This document shows positions 44,230 through 55,754 of a stretch of DNA of 64,000 nt, in pieces. How positions within the stretch are numbered: the first letter of the stretch is position 1; every line of letters starts with the position of its first letter. A program made the translations under genes and the position numbers. Origin of the DNA: Zygnema cylindricum (Eukaryota > Streptophyta > Zygnematophyceae > Zygnematales > Zygnemataceae); NCBI GenBank assembly GCA_037447655.1, contig JBBHKE010002445.1, forward strand, positions 402,020-466,019, read 5' to 3'. The notes under the pieces were generated by a model. It made no database searches, was not told the DNA's origin, and was given only the letters and a program-made list of their open reading frames with translations.

Positions 44230-44430
44230 CATGTTTTACCCCGTAGGCAAAGAGCGTTGATTCGGTATCAATTTTTCAATCGAGGTATGTGTTGGCTAAC
44301 CGTCATTTAGTTGGACGGCAAAGAGGTGTCGATTGTATAAATACTCTAAATTTTCCAAGAGACCATCCTATCAGCTATCTCTTTTTATGGGGATTTGTGC
44401 AACATGCTTTATGTTTGTCACAACCTTCGT
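44230..44430 (+). pseudogene. Possible DDE transposase relic
   Basis: A short frame reads LVGRQRGVDCINTL and then PRDHPISYLFLWGFVQ. It resembles the PRSPDL-x-FFLWGYVK block near the third catalytic residue of Tc1/mariner-type transposases of the kind scattered in eukaryotic genomes. The surrounding sequence is too decayed to extend the match. Weak call. Confidence 0.35.
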
Positions 44431-45687
44431 CATCGATTTGTGGCGACGAGCAATGGGACGACCAAGGTGATAAAAATCAGTTGTTTCCTTTATGAATCGC
44501 ATGATAAAACCATCGTTGATGAGTTTCTATATCGAAATTATGAATTCACAATTAAGGTGTAAGGTGAAAATAAAACAAAAAAAATGCTAAGAGGATACAT
44601 GAGTTTGTTTGAAGAAAAGTTGTCTTAAGACACTTAGTCCAAAAATTAATATTTTTTTAATAATGCTTGGGGATCAACCACTATCGGTCGAGCAATAAGG
44701 ATTTTCAATTTAGGGGTATATAAATCGATCTTGTGTTTCTGCATGGAGAGAAAAGACCATTAAATGATAAAGTTATTGCAAACATTTCGTGGTCCTATAT
44801 TCCCTCACGCGCAACATTACATGTTAGTGTCTCGGCTCGAGATGATGCAGTCTTTAAAGGATGTAGCTATGCGTGTTGAGATCCAACAAAAAACTCATTA
44901 GCATTTGCTTTAAATTGTTAAGTTATTTAGGCTCATTGTTCACGATTTTTTTGCGTGATTGCGCTGAACAATATTTAGAACCTAAAGGACCTCACAACCT
45001 TTATCGAATTCTCACGTCGACTTTCACTGGCCATCAAATCCACTCCACACTTCAACGCTTATAAGCTTTGACTATTACATGATAGAGCACGGTTGTGAAT
45101 GATGTTTGCGGTTCGTGAGGCTTGCCACCGCACCACCAAGGGCATGTTCCCAATTCATATAACACTTGGGATTTGAGTAAACAAACATTGAGTACTTTTT
45201 AGTGCTCGTTGTATTTTGCATTTGTTTTAGTTTCTTTGTTTTTATTGCTTTTTATTTCAATGTTTTGTGTTGTTTAGTGCTAGTTGTGTTTTTAATCCGT
45301 AAGGGTTTCATCTTTTACCCTCAACGATTCTACTTAGATAATTTGAGCATCCCCTATTTGGATATAAAATCTTCTTTTTGTAATTAAGGACTCAAATTGG
45401 TTGAAGAAAAATATTCCTCTTTAGAATTTCCTATCAAACATGCGTAGGATTGTCGGACAAGAAATCTATTAGGGGCATGTGGTTCGATGAAGACGATTCA
45501 TTGGGAGACTTGATAGGAGATTATCAAATCATTTAAAAAGTTGTAGAATGTGAGATTGCGCCATTTTTTTTGGCAAAGGACTAAAAGCTGCTACATTGTG
45601 CTTACGACAACATGGACACAATTTGTAACGTTTTTCACGATAGAGGTTATTATTACAAACATGTGACAAATTCAATAAGTTTAACGT

Positions 45688-45894
45688 ATGTTTGACACGA
45701 CAATTTCAACTTTCAGTGACGAACATTACAAGTATGAGAGAGTACATAAAAAGCAGAGACAGGAATTTATCAAACAACTAAAATCGACAATTTACTCAAT
45801 GAAGTTTGAGTCAAATAATCGCATTTTTTTTTTAAATGGGGAGCGGTGTCCGACATGTAGTATTTGGGTTAGCATAGACTCGAATTTAATTTAG
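45688..45894 (+). pseudogene. Possible transposon-associated fragment
   Basis: This 68-residue frame has the layout HKKQRQEFIKQLKSTI then IFFLNGERCPTC. It is reminiscent of a short module with a LNGxxVC core that precedes some eukaryotic DDE transposases. No flanking support was found. Confidence 0.25.
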
Positions 45895-46254
45895 TTTTAA
45901 ATCACGAGTTCAAAGTTTAAGATCCTTGTTTGAGTTTGAATTCTACCGAAGACAATAGACAACTTCATACGACCATTGGGTCTCATGGTAATTAGTAAGG
46001 ACAAAATTTTCCAAGTTGTCGATGCGCTGCTGTCCTACACAGTACGTACTGCTCGCACTTTCGACAAAAGCTAAATTTCTTAGAAACTGAAATGGCTGTG
46101 GTTCAATCCCGTTAAATCCACCAAGAAAAACTTTTGCGTCTAAATCATAGTTCAAAAGTAGGTGAAAGTAGGCCCATACAATATGCCTATTGTACGCAAA
46201 ACATACAATATGACCTTAAGACCCATATTGTATTGGTCGCAAAATGAAAAAAAC

Positions 46255-46944
46255 CATAGTTGTTCAAAACGCATTTTACGCACGATTCAAACGCGCGTAC
46301 AATACGTAGAAACTGGAGAGGTCGATTTGAAAAAATCGTAAAAATTGTTAATGAATTTTTGTCCGTACAATTTTGTACATGTAAAAAAAATTGAATCGAA
46401 CATGTACCGCGGGTTGCAAGTAGTCTACTATTGTATCTCGTAGGCCCAGATTCGAATCCTCGCTAACGCTGTTTTTTTGTCAGAGTTAGAGCTTCGACAA
46501 CGGCTTGAACGGCAGTTTCACTGTCTACTTCCGTGGCGTTACTAATGGCAGCTTCCTTTAAGATCCGTTTTCATGGCAGCTTCTTTGAAAAAAAATTAAA
46601 GAAGACGATCGTACACATTTTGAACTTACGGCGCGCAAATAGTGTGACGCTGAAACGTCTCTTTTTGAAATTGTCCGTACATGTACGATAAAATTTCGTA
46701 CACATCCGTGCACATTCCGTTTCAGTTTACAGAATAGAAAGTACCAATTTGTGTATCGTATCTTTTCGTAAACTTCCGTACGATCACCGTAAAAAACCGT
46801 TCAATTACCGTAATTTGTTTATAGGTTTTCCGTAAATTCCAGTTTCAGTTTACAGTAGACGTTTTTTTGCGATTTTTTCAAAAGTCACGTACAATTACGT
46901 AGAAACTGGAAAAAATGAAAAAATCGCGCGATTTGAACAACTAG
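46255..46944 (+). mobile_element. MULE-like non-autonomous element M4 with perfect 9-bp duplication
   Basis: It starts CATAGTTGTTCAAAACGC and ends CGCGATTTGAACAACTAG. GAAAAAAAC occurs on both sides without mismatch (46,246-46,254 and 46,945-46,953). It shares with M2 the order: GAGGTCGATTTGAAAAAATCG block, TACCGC block, tRNA B-box-like AGATTCGAATCC followed by a T7 run (46,445-46,480), GTGTGACGC...CGTCTCTTTTTG block, and AACTGGAAAAA end block. Non-coding. Confidence 0.85.
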
Positions 46945-47860
46945 GAAAAAAACAGTTACAGGGTTGAGTTGCACATCGATCAATAGAGAATTAAACGTCA
47001 CGTCTAAATTTTGAAAAACGTTCGGACAAAAAAATATTTTTGTGTGAGTTTTGAGGTATTTGTTATTTAAACCGTCAGATTTAGGCGATCGGACCGTCGC
47101 TGATCATAGTATCGATCTAAGAAGACATCATCCGTACACCATACTAATTATACATTATTGTACTTTCGGTCTTGACGCTATTTTGTACGGAACCTCAATT
47201 ATAGTCAAGGAAAAATTAAAATCACGTATACTATTTTGGGAAAAAAATCAAAATTTTAAGAACCCAAATTAGTGTCGTTTACACTAATAACGATGCGCGG
47301 TGTATGTTTTTGACGCTTTGCACGTTTAATGCGACGCAATCCTAATAGATTTCGTAACGTGTGAAATAGCGCAAATATGTATTTTTTAATGGTCGACACG
47401 TGGCAAACTTAAAAGTAAGCCACATACCATCAATGTCAAAGCCAATGACAAGTGTCTTCATTTGAATAGTCCCATATCTTGTCTAAGTTCGTAAGACATC
47501 TGTGCTGTCAATACCGCGTGTTGAACACGCGCCCGCTGATTCCTCAAATTAACTGACCAAATCGTACTTTCAAGTACAGTACGGTATGCTGTTTAGACTT
47601 TAGACTTTAGAGGGTTTCAAAATACCTCGTACATTTTTCGTACTCTAAACTTCAACTAAAAGCAATTGTACTGTACCGCTCGTTGACACGCAAACCCTAA
47701 TTTTGCCGAAGTTTCCTCACTTCCAAAACATTCAGCATCCCAATTGACTTTCTTCTCATCTTGATAATATTCTCACCTAGATAATATTCTTACGTATTTT
47801 ATTTTCGTTTTTCAAACTCTCGTTTTTTTTTTTTTTTTTTAAAGTTTACGGGAGATTACT

Positions 47861-50800
47861 ATGGCGAGCCTTCAATGGATTATCTGTGCTCTTTTGGCCG
47901 CCGGGGAAGCCATTTTACTTTTGGCTCTCTCAATTCCTAGTTATCACGCGATTCGAAAAAAAACTATTCCTTTTATGCAAAGATTGTTACAGCCACTCCT
48001 TGTGGTTGTTCCGTTCAGTATATTCCAGCTTCTCGGTAAGTTTTTGTTTTGGTTTTGCTTTTGGTGTTTGTTTTTGTTTTTGTTTTGCTTTTGGTGTTTG
48101 TTTTTGTTTTGGATCTTCTTGGTTTCTTGTTTTTTGTTTCTTTTTTGTTTTTGTTTTAGTTTTGGTTTTGGTGCTGGTTTTTGTTTCTGGCTTTTGTTTC
48201 TGGTTTTGGTTCTGATTCTGATTCTGTTTTTTTTTTGGTATTGCTTTTGGCCTCTGTTTTGGTTTCTTTGTTTTTGGGTTTTGGTTCTGGTTTTCCTTTG
48301 GTTTGTGTTTGTTTTTGTTTATGTTTTCTTTGTTTTTCTTTTCTTTAGTTTTTATGATTTTCAAGATGGTTTATGATTGATCAACTTGAGAACTTTTGAT
48401 TTCATTAAATTATGCAACAATGAATGAAGCAGTTTTTTTTCTTATAAATTTATGCCAACTTCATGGGTCTGAAGTTTGTCAATTTCTGATGATTTAGAGT
48501 ATATGACTTTGTAAAAAATCTTATGATCTTTTGCTGTTTTTAAATTTATCACTAATCTAGTTTTTTGGTATGTTATTGGTTATCTTTTCGAATAGTAATA
48601 TTTTTGGTATGTTGTTATTACTCTTATCTTTCTGGTTCGTTCTTAAAAGTTTTTTTTGGTCTGTTATTAGAAATATATGGTATAGGTTTCTTATTAATAA
48701 TCTTATTACTACGAAAACGTCGCATTTCTTCTAAACTGAAATGTATTCAATTTTGAACTTTCCTGGCTTCAGTTTGAAGCAGTTGCTTACCACGCTATAA
48801 AAAAATAAATAGAAAAATGAATAGAAATCGATGTAATTTGTCTTCAAAGGGGTACTTGCGCTCAAGGAATTACGAGTTAAGTTCAATCTACTCCAGACGT
48901 ATATTAGTTTTTATTTTTTGCGGACTCGATGTTTTGATTTTTTCAGTGATCCATCTCCTATTTATGTTTCCTACTGAAGTGAATAATTGATGGTGATACC
49001 CATTTGATTTGTCCATCCATCATGTAGAAGTCATTCAATATACTTGTGATTTTGTGGTCTTTGATTTATGTTTTAATAATGTTGACTTATGATCTTTGGT
49101 TTGTGATTAACGTCTATAATAATGTTTATAATGTTTGTTATCCTTGATTTATAGTTGCAACTTTATTTTCACATCTTCTCATGTGATTAATCTAAACCGT
49201 AACATTTGGTGTCGTTTTTTGGAACTCGTACATCGATTAATGCGAACCTTAGTGATTACTGAAAAAATAATGGCACCAAATAGAAGAAAGAAGTGCAGAA
49301 AAATTGGGAAATTCACAGAGGTTACATAGACTACCTTTTTTTTTTTGTAGGCGTGCCATGGATCATACTGTTTGCCCATCTACACTAAAAGTCCGTCCCG
49401 GTTCTTTCTAGTTTTTCTTAGAGTTGCATTTTCATCTATTCCCTCTCTCTCTTTCTCTTTTTCTCTCTCGTGCTCTCTCCCTCCCTCCCGCCTCCCTCTC
49501 TCCCTCTCTCCCTCCGCGCCTGCTTCCCTTCCCTTGTTTACGAATCTTTTTTTTTTCCTTAACTTCTATGTTGGAAAAGTGCAGATGTTTATTGGAAGAT
49601 GGAGCATCGTATGTCATGCGGCGATCAGGGCCAATTTTGCACCCAGGCTGACCGAGACCGCTCGGCAAAGTCGGTACGTGAATATTTTTTTGTTAAGAAA
49701 TACTTTTTCTATTCGGAATTTCATTTTCTGCATGTAATATGTTTTTGTGTCTTGTTCTGTAAGCTTCATCACGCCTTTCATCGGTACTAAAGTTAAGTGA
49801 ATAATTTGCAGTTGAGACGTGTTAGTATTAAGAGCAGTACATTGTGAAGTGCTGTTAGTGGTAAGCAATATATAATGTGGGTTTTTCTTTAGTTTTAGTG
49901 TTTTTAAACTTAATTTATGTCTGAGCTCCGCAGATGATTATCAACAGCTTACCAAATAATTGTTAAAAAAATGTGATTAGTACGATAAACGATATTTTAT
50001 TTCAGGAGTCAAAAAAATCCGGCAGTGTATTAATGTTTCTAACACTAATAGTGATTCACAGTTTTCTTTTATGGTTGGAGAGCGTGGCACATTTTGAGCC
50101 ACTTTTCAAATCGTGTTATTTTCACGACACTGTGGATCGCCGTTAGCATCAGGAAACATTGCTGTTTACTTTATTTATTGTTATTATATTTTAAAGTATT
50201 TCAAGATTTAGTGGTGATAGTTCTATTTGAGTTCAATTAATGTGGACGACTCTGAACCGGAAAAAAAAATAGCGTTAAGGAAAAAAACATATTGTATTGA
50301 CAACTTTATTGTGTTCAGAGGGCAAAAAAATGTGAGATGGAAATAGTGTTATGAATGTTAATAGCGATTTACGGTGTAGCTTATGATGTTGGGCCAAAAA
50401 TCTGCGACCTCATGAAAATTTGCGGTATAAAGTTAATAGTGAAGAAAGTTATACTGAAGCAGTAATAGACTTATATTTTGACCGTCTGATTTTTTTTCTT
50501 TATGATTTAGCTGTATAAACTATCACAGTTGTTCAATTTGGTTCTTACAGTGTTTTTTGTGATAAAGGTGCCTCTTGTATTCTCCTTGTTTTGTCCTTGA
50601 TCAACAGTTATTCTTAATTGGTTTAAATTGTAAGTTCCACTTTGACCACGTGGCAAATTGCCGGTATTCTCGTTTTTTATAACTTTTTTGGTGGTTTGAA
50701 AATGTGAAGGCTATCAAGAACCAGCGAAATCTTCTATTGGCCGTGTCGACTTTGTTCCTCTATTGGTGAGTCGTTTACCTTTAAAGCCTTGTTAGAGACG

Positions 50801-51836
50801 TGTTTTTTTTTTCTCCATCAGTTACCGTTTTTTGAGCCTGAGTTTCCTGACGACCATCCTATTTGAAAAATGCACTTTACTGCTTACCACAATTATTAGA
50901 GTTAATACACTGATTCTTGTATGTGGTTTTAGACCCACAATCATAAATTAGAGTTAGTAACACTATTTTGTTAAAGTGGCCCATAATGAAATCAGGTGAA
51001 CAAACACATTATAGTGTAGTAGTTACTAATGTCCGCTTTAACGCTTCACTGTGAGTTGCTATTAGCGTTAAGAAATAGTAAGTACGAGGACTGTTTTAGC
51101 GTCAATAATACTATTTCCGATCCAAATGATTTAGACGATTATGAACCGCAAACCAGAAGTAGTGTTAAGAAAAAAAAACAATTAGTATTGATAACGCTAT
51201 TTTGTGTTTTTCGGATAGAAAAAACTGGGATGTTAACGCTAACAGCGATTTATGGTGTATTACTTCACGACTGTGAATCGTTATTAGAGTCGAGAAATTG
51301 TTAGTGTGAGGTTTATATTAGACCTATTGCTATTGATTTTAAATCGAATTTAAATTTCTGAACCCTTCAAAAAGAATTAGCTTTAAGAAAAAAACAATTA
51401 ATGTTGCTTATGCCTTTTTAGGTTTGAGGGGTAAAATTTTAGGAGCACACTAATATAGGGTCATTGACGCTAATATAAATACATGGTACACTCTAATAGC
51501 ATTGTGAGGTGTAGATGTTTACTACTATTGTAGGATGGTAATTTTTTTTTGTTTGTTTTGCAATTTTTTTCTTTCTTTATATATATATATGTATTTTTTA
51601 ACGGTTCGCTGTTAATCCTACACACCAAGCTTGTGTTGAGATATTTTTAGAAAATGGGGCTAAATGGGTGGGATGTACTTGTTTTTAGGGTTTTTTAATG
51701 GTTTTTCAGGGTTTTCTTAGGGTATTTTTAACCAGTGTAGCGGTACTATTTTGGCAGGATGATGTACCGCTTTGTAGCCCTCCATGCCAATATTTTACGG
51801 ATGGAGAGTGAGATTAAGAAGCTCAAGGATGCCTAA
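47861..51836 (+). CDS. BAP31-like ER membrane protein, plant short form (4 exons)
   Basis: I join exons 47,861-48,035, 49,585-49,673, 50,710-50,765 and 51,758-51,836. The donors are CTCG/GTAAGT, TCG/GTACGT and TTG/GTGAGT, and the acceptors TGCAG, TGAAG and GGCAG. The phases agree throughout (1, 0, 2), giving 132 residues. Residues 1-25 and about 40-58 are hydrophobic helices. The loop WKMEHRMSCGDQGQFCTQADRDRSAKS and the third helix QRNLLLAVSTFLLYW match the arrangement of plant B-cell receptor-associated 31-like proteins, which are about 130 residues and lack the long coiled-coil tail of animal BAP31. The short Lys-rich C-terminus (ESEIKKLKDA) faces the cytosol. The family works in ER protein sorting and quality control. 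Start: first ATG, after a T20 tract. Exon 3's acceptor lacks a good pyrimidine tract, so its left edge is the least certain. Confidence 0.82.
48036..48345 (+). repeat. TTTTGG/TTTTTG pyrimidine-rich repeat in BAP31-like intron 1
   Basis: Directly after the donor site the intron is made of TTTTGGTTTTGCTTTTGGTGTTTG-type units for 300 bases. It is open in several frames (poly Phe/Trp/Leu on plus, Lys/Gln on minus) but has no real coding character. Confidence 0.8.
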
Positions 51837-52265
51837 AGAGAGAGTGAGGGAAGGACAAAAAAAAGGAATGGAAGAAGAAGAAAGAAAGGGAGGAAGGAAC
51901 GAAAGAACGGAAGAAAAGGAATAAGTTCTCTTCCTCTGTTACCTTAACAATTGTATGAGGGAGAGAGGGAGAGGGGGAGGGAGAGACTGGTTGGCTGTTG
52001 ATAAAGAAACTCGGAGGATGTGTAGAGGTAATGACAGAAGGACAAAGAAAAAGAAAAAGGAAAGACAAGAAAGGGAGAAAGAGGGAGAGAGAGAGAGAGA
52101 AAAAAAAGAGGAAAGCAAGAAAGAAAGACAGAGAGAGAGGGAAGGAAGAAAGAAAGCAGCTCTCTCCCTCTTCCTCTATTTCCTTCAAAAGAAATTAGGA
52201 GATGGAATGAGGGAGAGAGGGGGAAGAGAGGAAGGGAAAGAGAGAGATTGGTTAACTGTTCATCA
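51837..52265 (+). repeat. GA-rich tract in the BAP31-like 3' flank
   Basis: GGGAGAGAGGG, AAAGAAAGGGAGG and similar purine words dominate, with one CTCTCCCTCTTCCTC interruption near 52,160. The block 51,955-51,990 recurs at 52,208-52,256, so it is partly a duplication. It may lie in the 3' UTR. Confidence 0.7.
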
Positions 52266-54280
52266 ACAGTATATAGGCCGGATTCGGGCTGAAACAGCCT
52301 GTAATTGTTATGTGTACATACTAATTTTACAATTTTCACCCTCGATATGGTACTGTTTCACTTGCCTGTTTCCTTGTTGGGTTATGAATGTCTTGTCACC
52401 ATGGTCCTCATTATTTTAAGTTATTTATGTTTGACTTTTTTTTATTTTTTTGACTTTTTCTTTTATCATTTTCACCTTTTGAAATTATTTTGACTTTTTA
52501 AAATTATTTTGAGGTTTTTTTTATTCTTTTGACCTCTTTTAAGTGTTTTTTATGTCGACTTTTGAACTTAATTTGACTTTCTCAGAGTTTTGTTGACTTC
52601 GAAAGCGATTCTGACGACTTGGGGAAATGTTTTGTTAATGATTTAACTCTTACATAACCGTTTTTTAAGGGAAATATAAAAATGCATAAAATGTTTTGTG
52701 GTTGATTTTATGGTTTTTGTGATGTGTAACGGTTTTCGAGGGTACAATAAAAGTTTTTTTTTTATACTGTCATGTCACATTTACACATTTTCAAACGATT
52801 TGTTTGTTTTTTCTATCTTGAGTTATTATTATACGTGTTGAAAGCAATAATAAACCCCAATAATAATATTTCAGCGACTATCTTTTATCAATTTGTGCTA
52901 AGTACTTACCTCTTAGATTATAATTGTTATGCAATATAATACCCGTTTTTTGTGAAAAGCCCGGAAAGCGTTTCTATGTTATTGGTATATGTCATTTGTG
53001 CACACCAAAACATGTGTTGATGTTTAAAGTCGGTGTTTTATGTCATATTTTTTAAATTGACTTTTCTACATACACATTTATCGAGTTTTTTTTTTTGGAG
53101 GTCACGTAACGTACGTTTATAATAACAGCGGTCGGATAAAAAATGCTACAGTTCTGTAGTTCCAAAAGTGTGCACAAAGAAAGGGAGGTGAAAGGAAAAA
53201 AAAAAAACAGTCTTTCAGGCATATACCGCAAAACCCAGTATCGATTTAATTTGAGTGAAGAGTATAAACTACTCTAATTGTTCACAAAACTGATACCGGT
53301 GACTAGCCTGCAGAAATTCATAAAAAAATAGATTTCTTTTTCCCAGGAAAGGTGACGCTTGGACGTATGTCTTCAATTTATTGGTAGAAAGGAACCCTAA
53401 GAAAACCTAAATAATTACAAAAGATCTTACTTGATTGATTGTTTGATCTTGACGGCACGTGACATCTGTCACACATTGTCAAGTTTCTAAAACATCTTGC
53501 ATAGGAAGAAAAGATGGTGACAATAAAACACGTGATGTCTCCCTCTCCCTCTTCGCGTCCTCCCTCTGCCTTTGCCTCTCCCTTTCCCTCTCCCTCTCCC
53601 TTTCCCTCTCTTTCTCCCTCTTGTGAAGTGGAGAGACATATTAGTACATGCCTTTGCTGATTTTGCCAATGGTTTACCGTCGCAATTTCTTAATTGAGAG
53701 TTTAATTTCTTTATTGGCTGTATAATTACTGCATGAATTAACAAAACTCCGGTGCAAAAAAAGAACTGGCTGAACCGGGCTCAACAAGGAAAAAAATAAA
53801 TAGCGGAAAGGGGGGGAGACGAGAGAGAGAGATAAAGGGAAAAGGAGGAAGAAAGAAAGGAGAAATAAATATTTGAGGAGGATCGTGCAAATCATTTCAT
53901 CATTGGCTTATCAAAAAAGCGTCCATCAGATCGGGTAGCCGGCAAAAATGAAACAATGCCGGGGAAGAAACGTCGATCGCAATGAATAAAAAATCGTAAA
54001 CATGGGCACACTACATGTCGGGGGAAGAAACAAAAATGATAAGCAAGGCAAAATCAACGAATATACGAAAAGATGGCGGATAAACAGAAAACACCCAAAG
54101 AAGCAAAAAACAACAAATGAAGCATAAAAGGAAAGAGCTAACACCTATCGACAAAACCCCAACATAACTAAAATCTAAGCAAAGCAACCACGTAAGTCCC
54201 CGAACCCCGGAGGAGCACGAGGAGGGAGTTCCGGGACACGTCAACGATCCATAGCCGCAATAGACGATCCAAGGATGATA
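52266..54280. other. Intergenic, A/T-rich, no gene seen
   Basis: Degenerate TTTGACTTTTT repeats lie at 52,420-52,600, a CT/CCCTCTCCC tract at 53,535-53,620 and a GA tract at 53,820-53,865. No exon or RNA gene was found. Confidence 0.5.
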
Positions 54281-54291
54281 GAAGCATGCAC

Positions 54292-54640
54292 TCATTGTAG
54301 GGCCACCGATAAACGTTGACGGTAAAAAGAAGTAAGTATTGAAACAGAAGGGCTCCCAGGTCCCCGCGGCTCAAACAAACACCGGCCACAAGCATGGAGG
54401 AACTCGTCCAAAGCCACACCCAAACAACCAAAGATCTTGACCGCCATCGGAATGAAACCATTCATAGCATCGCGATGGGCATAATCACGCTCCTTCCTCC
54501 TAGCCACGTCACGTGCGACCACACCCACATGTCGAGCTGCCTAGGTGAAAACTATATTAGAGGTAGGGTTCGCCAAAACAACGTCACCAAATGTACGACA
54601 CGCACCATCAGGTAATACAATGTCAATCCGACGGGAAGGA
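54292..54640 (-). pseudogene. Retroelement C-terminal fragment (LINE-like nuclease region)
   Basis: On the minus strand the sequence reads RIDIVLPDG, FGDVVLANPT, then after one stop AARHVGVVARDVARRKERDY, a FIPMAVKIFGCLGVALDEFL block and FYRQRLSVALQ. This order (DG...DV.I.NP..., A...K...Y, F.P.A.E..G, YRQR.S.ALQ) is the C-terminal nuclease-like part seen in many plant and algal LINE-type reverse transcriptase proteins. The rest of the element is absent. Confidence 0.55.
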
Positions 54641-54744
54641 ATAATGTGGGAAAGTTCCCGAAGGACAAAATATCCCCCCTCGGAAGCGATAGTAGCAATG
54701 GTATCTCTAATCGTGTCGTGCTCCCCCCCGTGGGAGCGAATACA

Positions 54745-55738
54745 ACGCTTCCGATAAATGCAAAATTTAGAGATGAGTCATGGATTGTTATTGAAAGAGG
54801 AGTGATTCTTTTGAGGCCTTTTATGGTGGCTCAAAGAGTTTTGGAAAGAGAAAGTTATGTCACATTGAGTTGAGTTTCTATTATTATTAACTCACTTATT
54901 AAGGGTTTGAAGAACGTGGTTCATGACACCTCAATTGAAAATGATACCTCGATTGAAAATGATAGGAATTCGGCAATACTTAATTGCATCCGCAATGGTT
55001 TCAGATTTTGAAACCCGATTTCGCACTCTTGAGCTTGCGACTCTTCCAGGAAAATGTTTATCGCTTCATCATCCTAAGGCAAAACAACTTGCATTTTTGT
55101 CTTTTTTAATTTAGAATAATGTTTGGCAAGAAACACTATATGTTTTGTTGGAAAAGTTTGACGCGGAGGTGCTAAGTTCTCAACTTTCATACGTTGGTGC
55201 CGACGGTGGAATTTTGGAAAGTGAAAAATACGTCCATCGTGAAATGGGTGGCTCCTGCGAATGAAGATGATGATAATATATTCTCGACGTTAAAAACATA
55301 TTTACCGATGTCTTCGACGTCCAAAATTGAAGGTCCTCCTACAAATTCTGATCATGACCTCATTCGAGATGATTTCAAGAACCACTTGCTCCATGAAATC
55401 CAACTCTTCAAATGGCGTCAAACTTGAGAGCATTGCGTGTATGAGCTCGGGAACCTTTTAAAATGGTGGGCCAAATAATGTCACTTTTTTTCCGGCAATA
55501 AGCAATTTAGCTCGAATAGTTTTAGCTATACTCGCTACTTCGGCTCCTTCGGAGCGGGTATTTTCAGTTGCCGGTCAAATTGGAACGGCGAAACGGAACC
55601 GGTTTTGTCTGGAGTCCGTTGAAAATCTTGTTTTTCTACAAGGATCTTGAAAAGCGAGCGAGTCCCTCATAAATGTTCGTGATGAAAAAGGGAAGGCGAT
55701 TGCAAAGGAAAGAAGTAAAAATGTACTTAAAAAAAAAA
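54745..55738 (+). pseudogene. hAT transposase fragment, sense arm of inverted repeat
   Basis: This is a frame-broken copy of the second half of the hAT transposase found on the minus strand just downstream. It has INAKFRDESWIVIERG, RPFMVAQRVL, then the hAT C-terminal dimerisation region LARIVLAILATSAPSERVFS with AGQI and KRNR. It carries many stops. It is the mirror of 55,755-56,815, with about 100 bp missing near the hinge. Confidence 0.82.
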
Positions 55739-55754
55739 TTACCACTAAATTTTT

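Noticed and set aside
47886-48364. Phe/Trp-rich plus frames and a Lys/Gln-rich minus frame
   Set aside because: They lie in a TTTTGG repeat within intron 1 of the BAP31-like gene; the frame continues past a strong GTAAGT donor.
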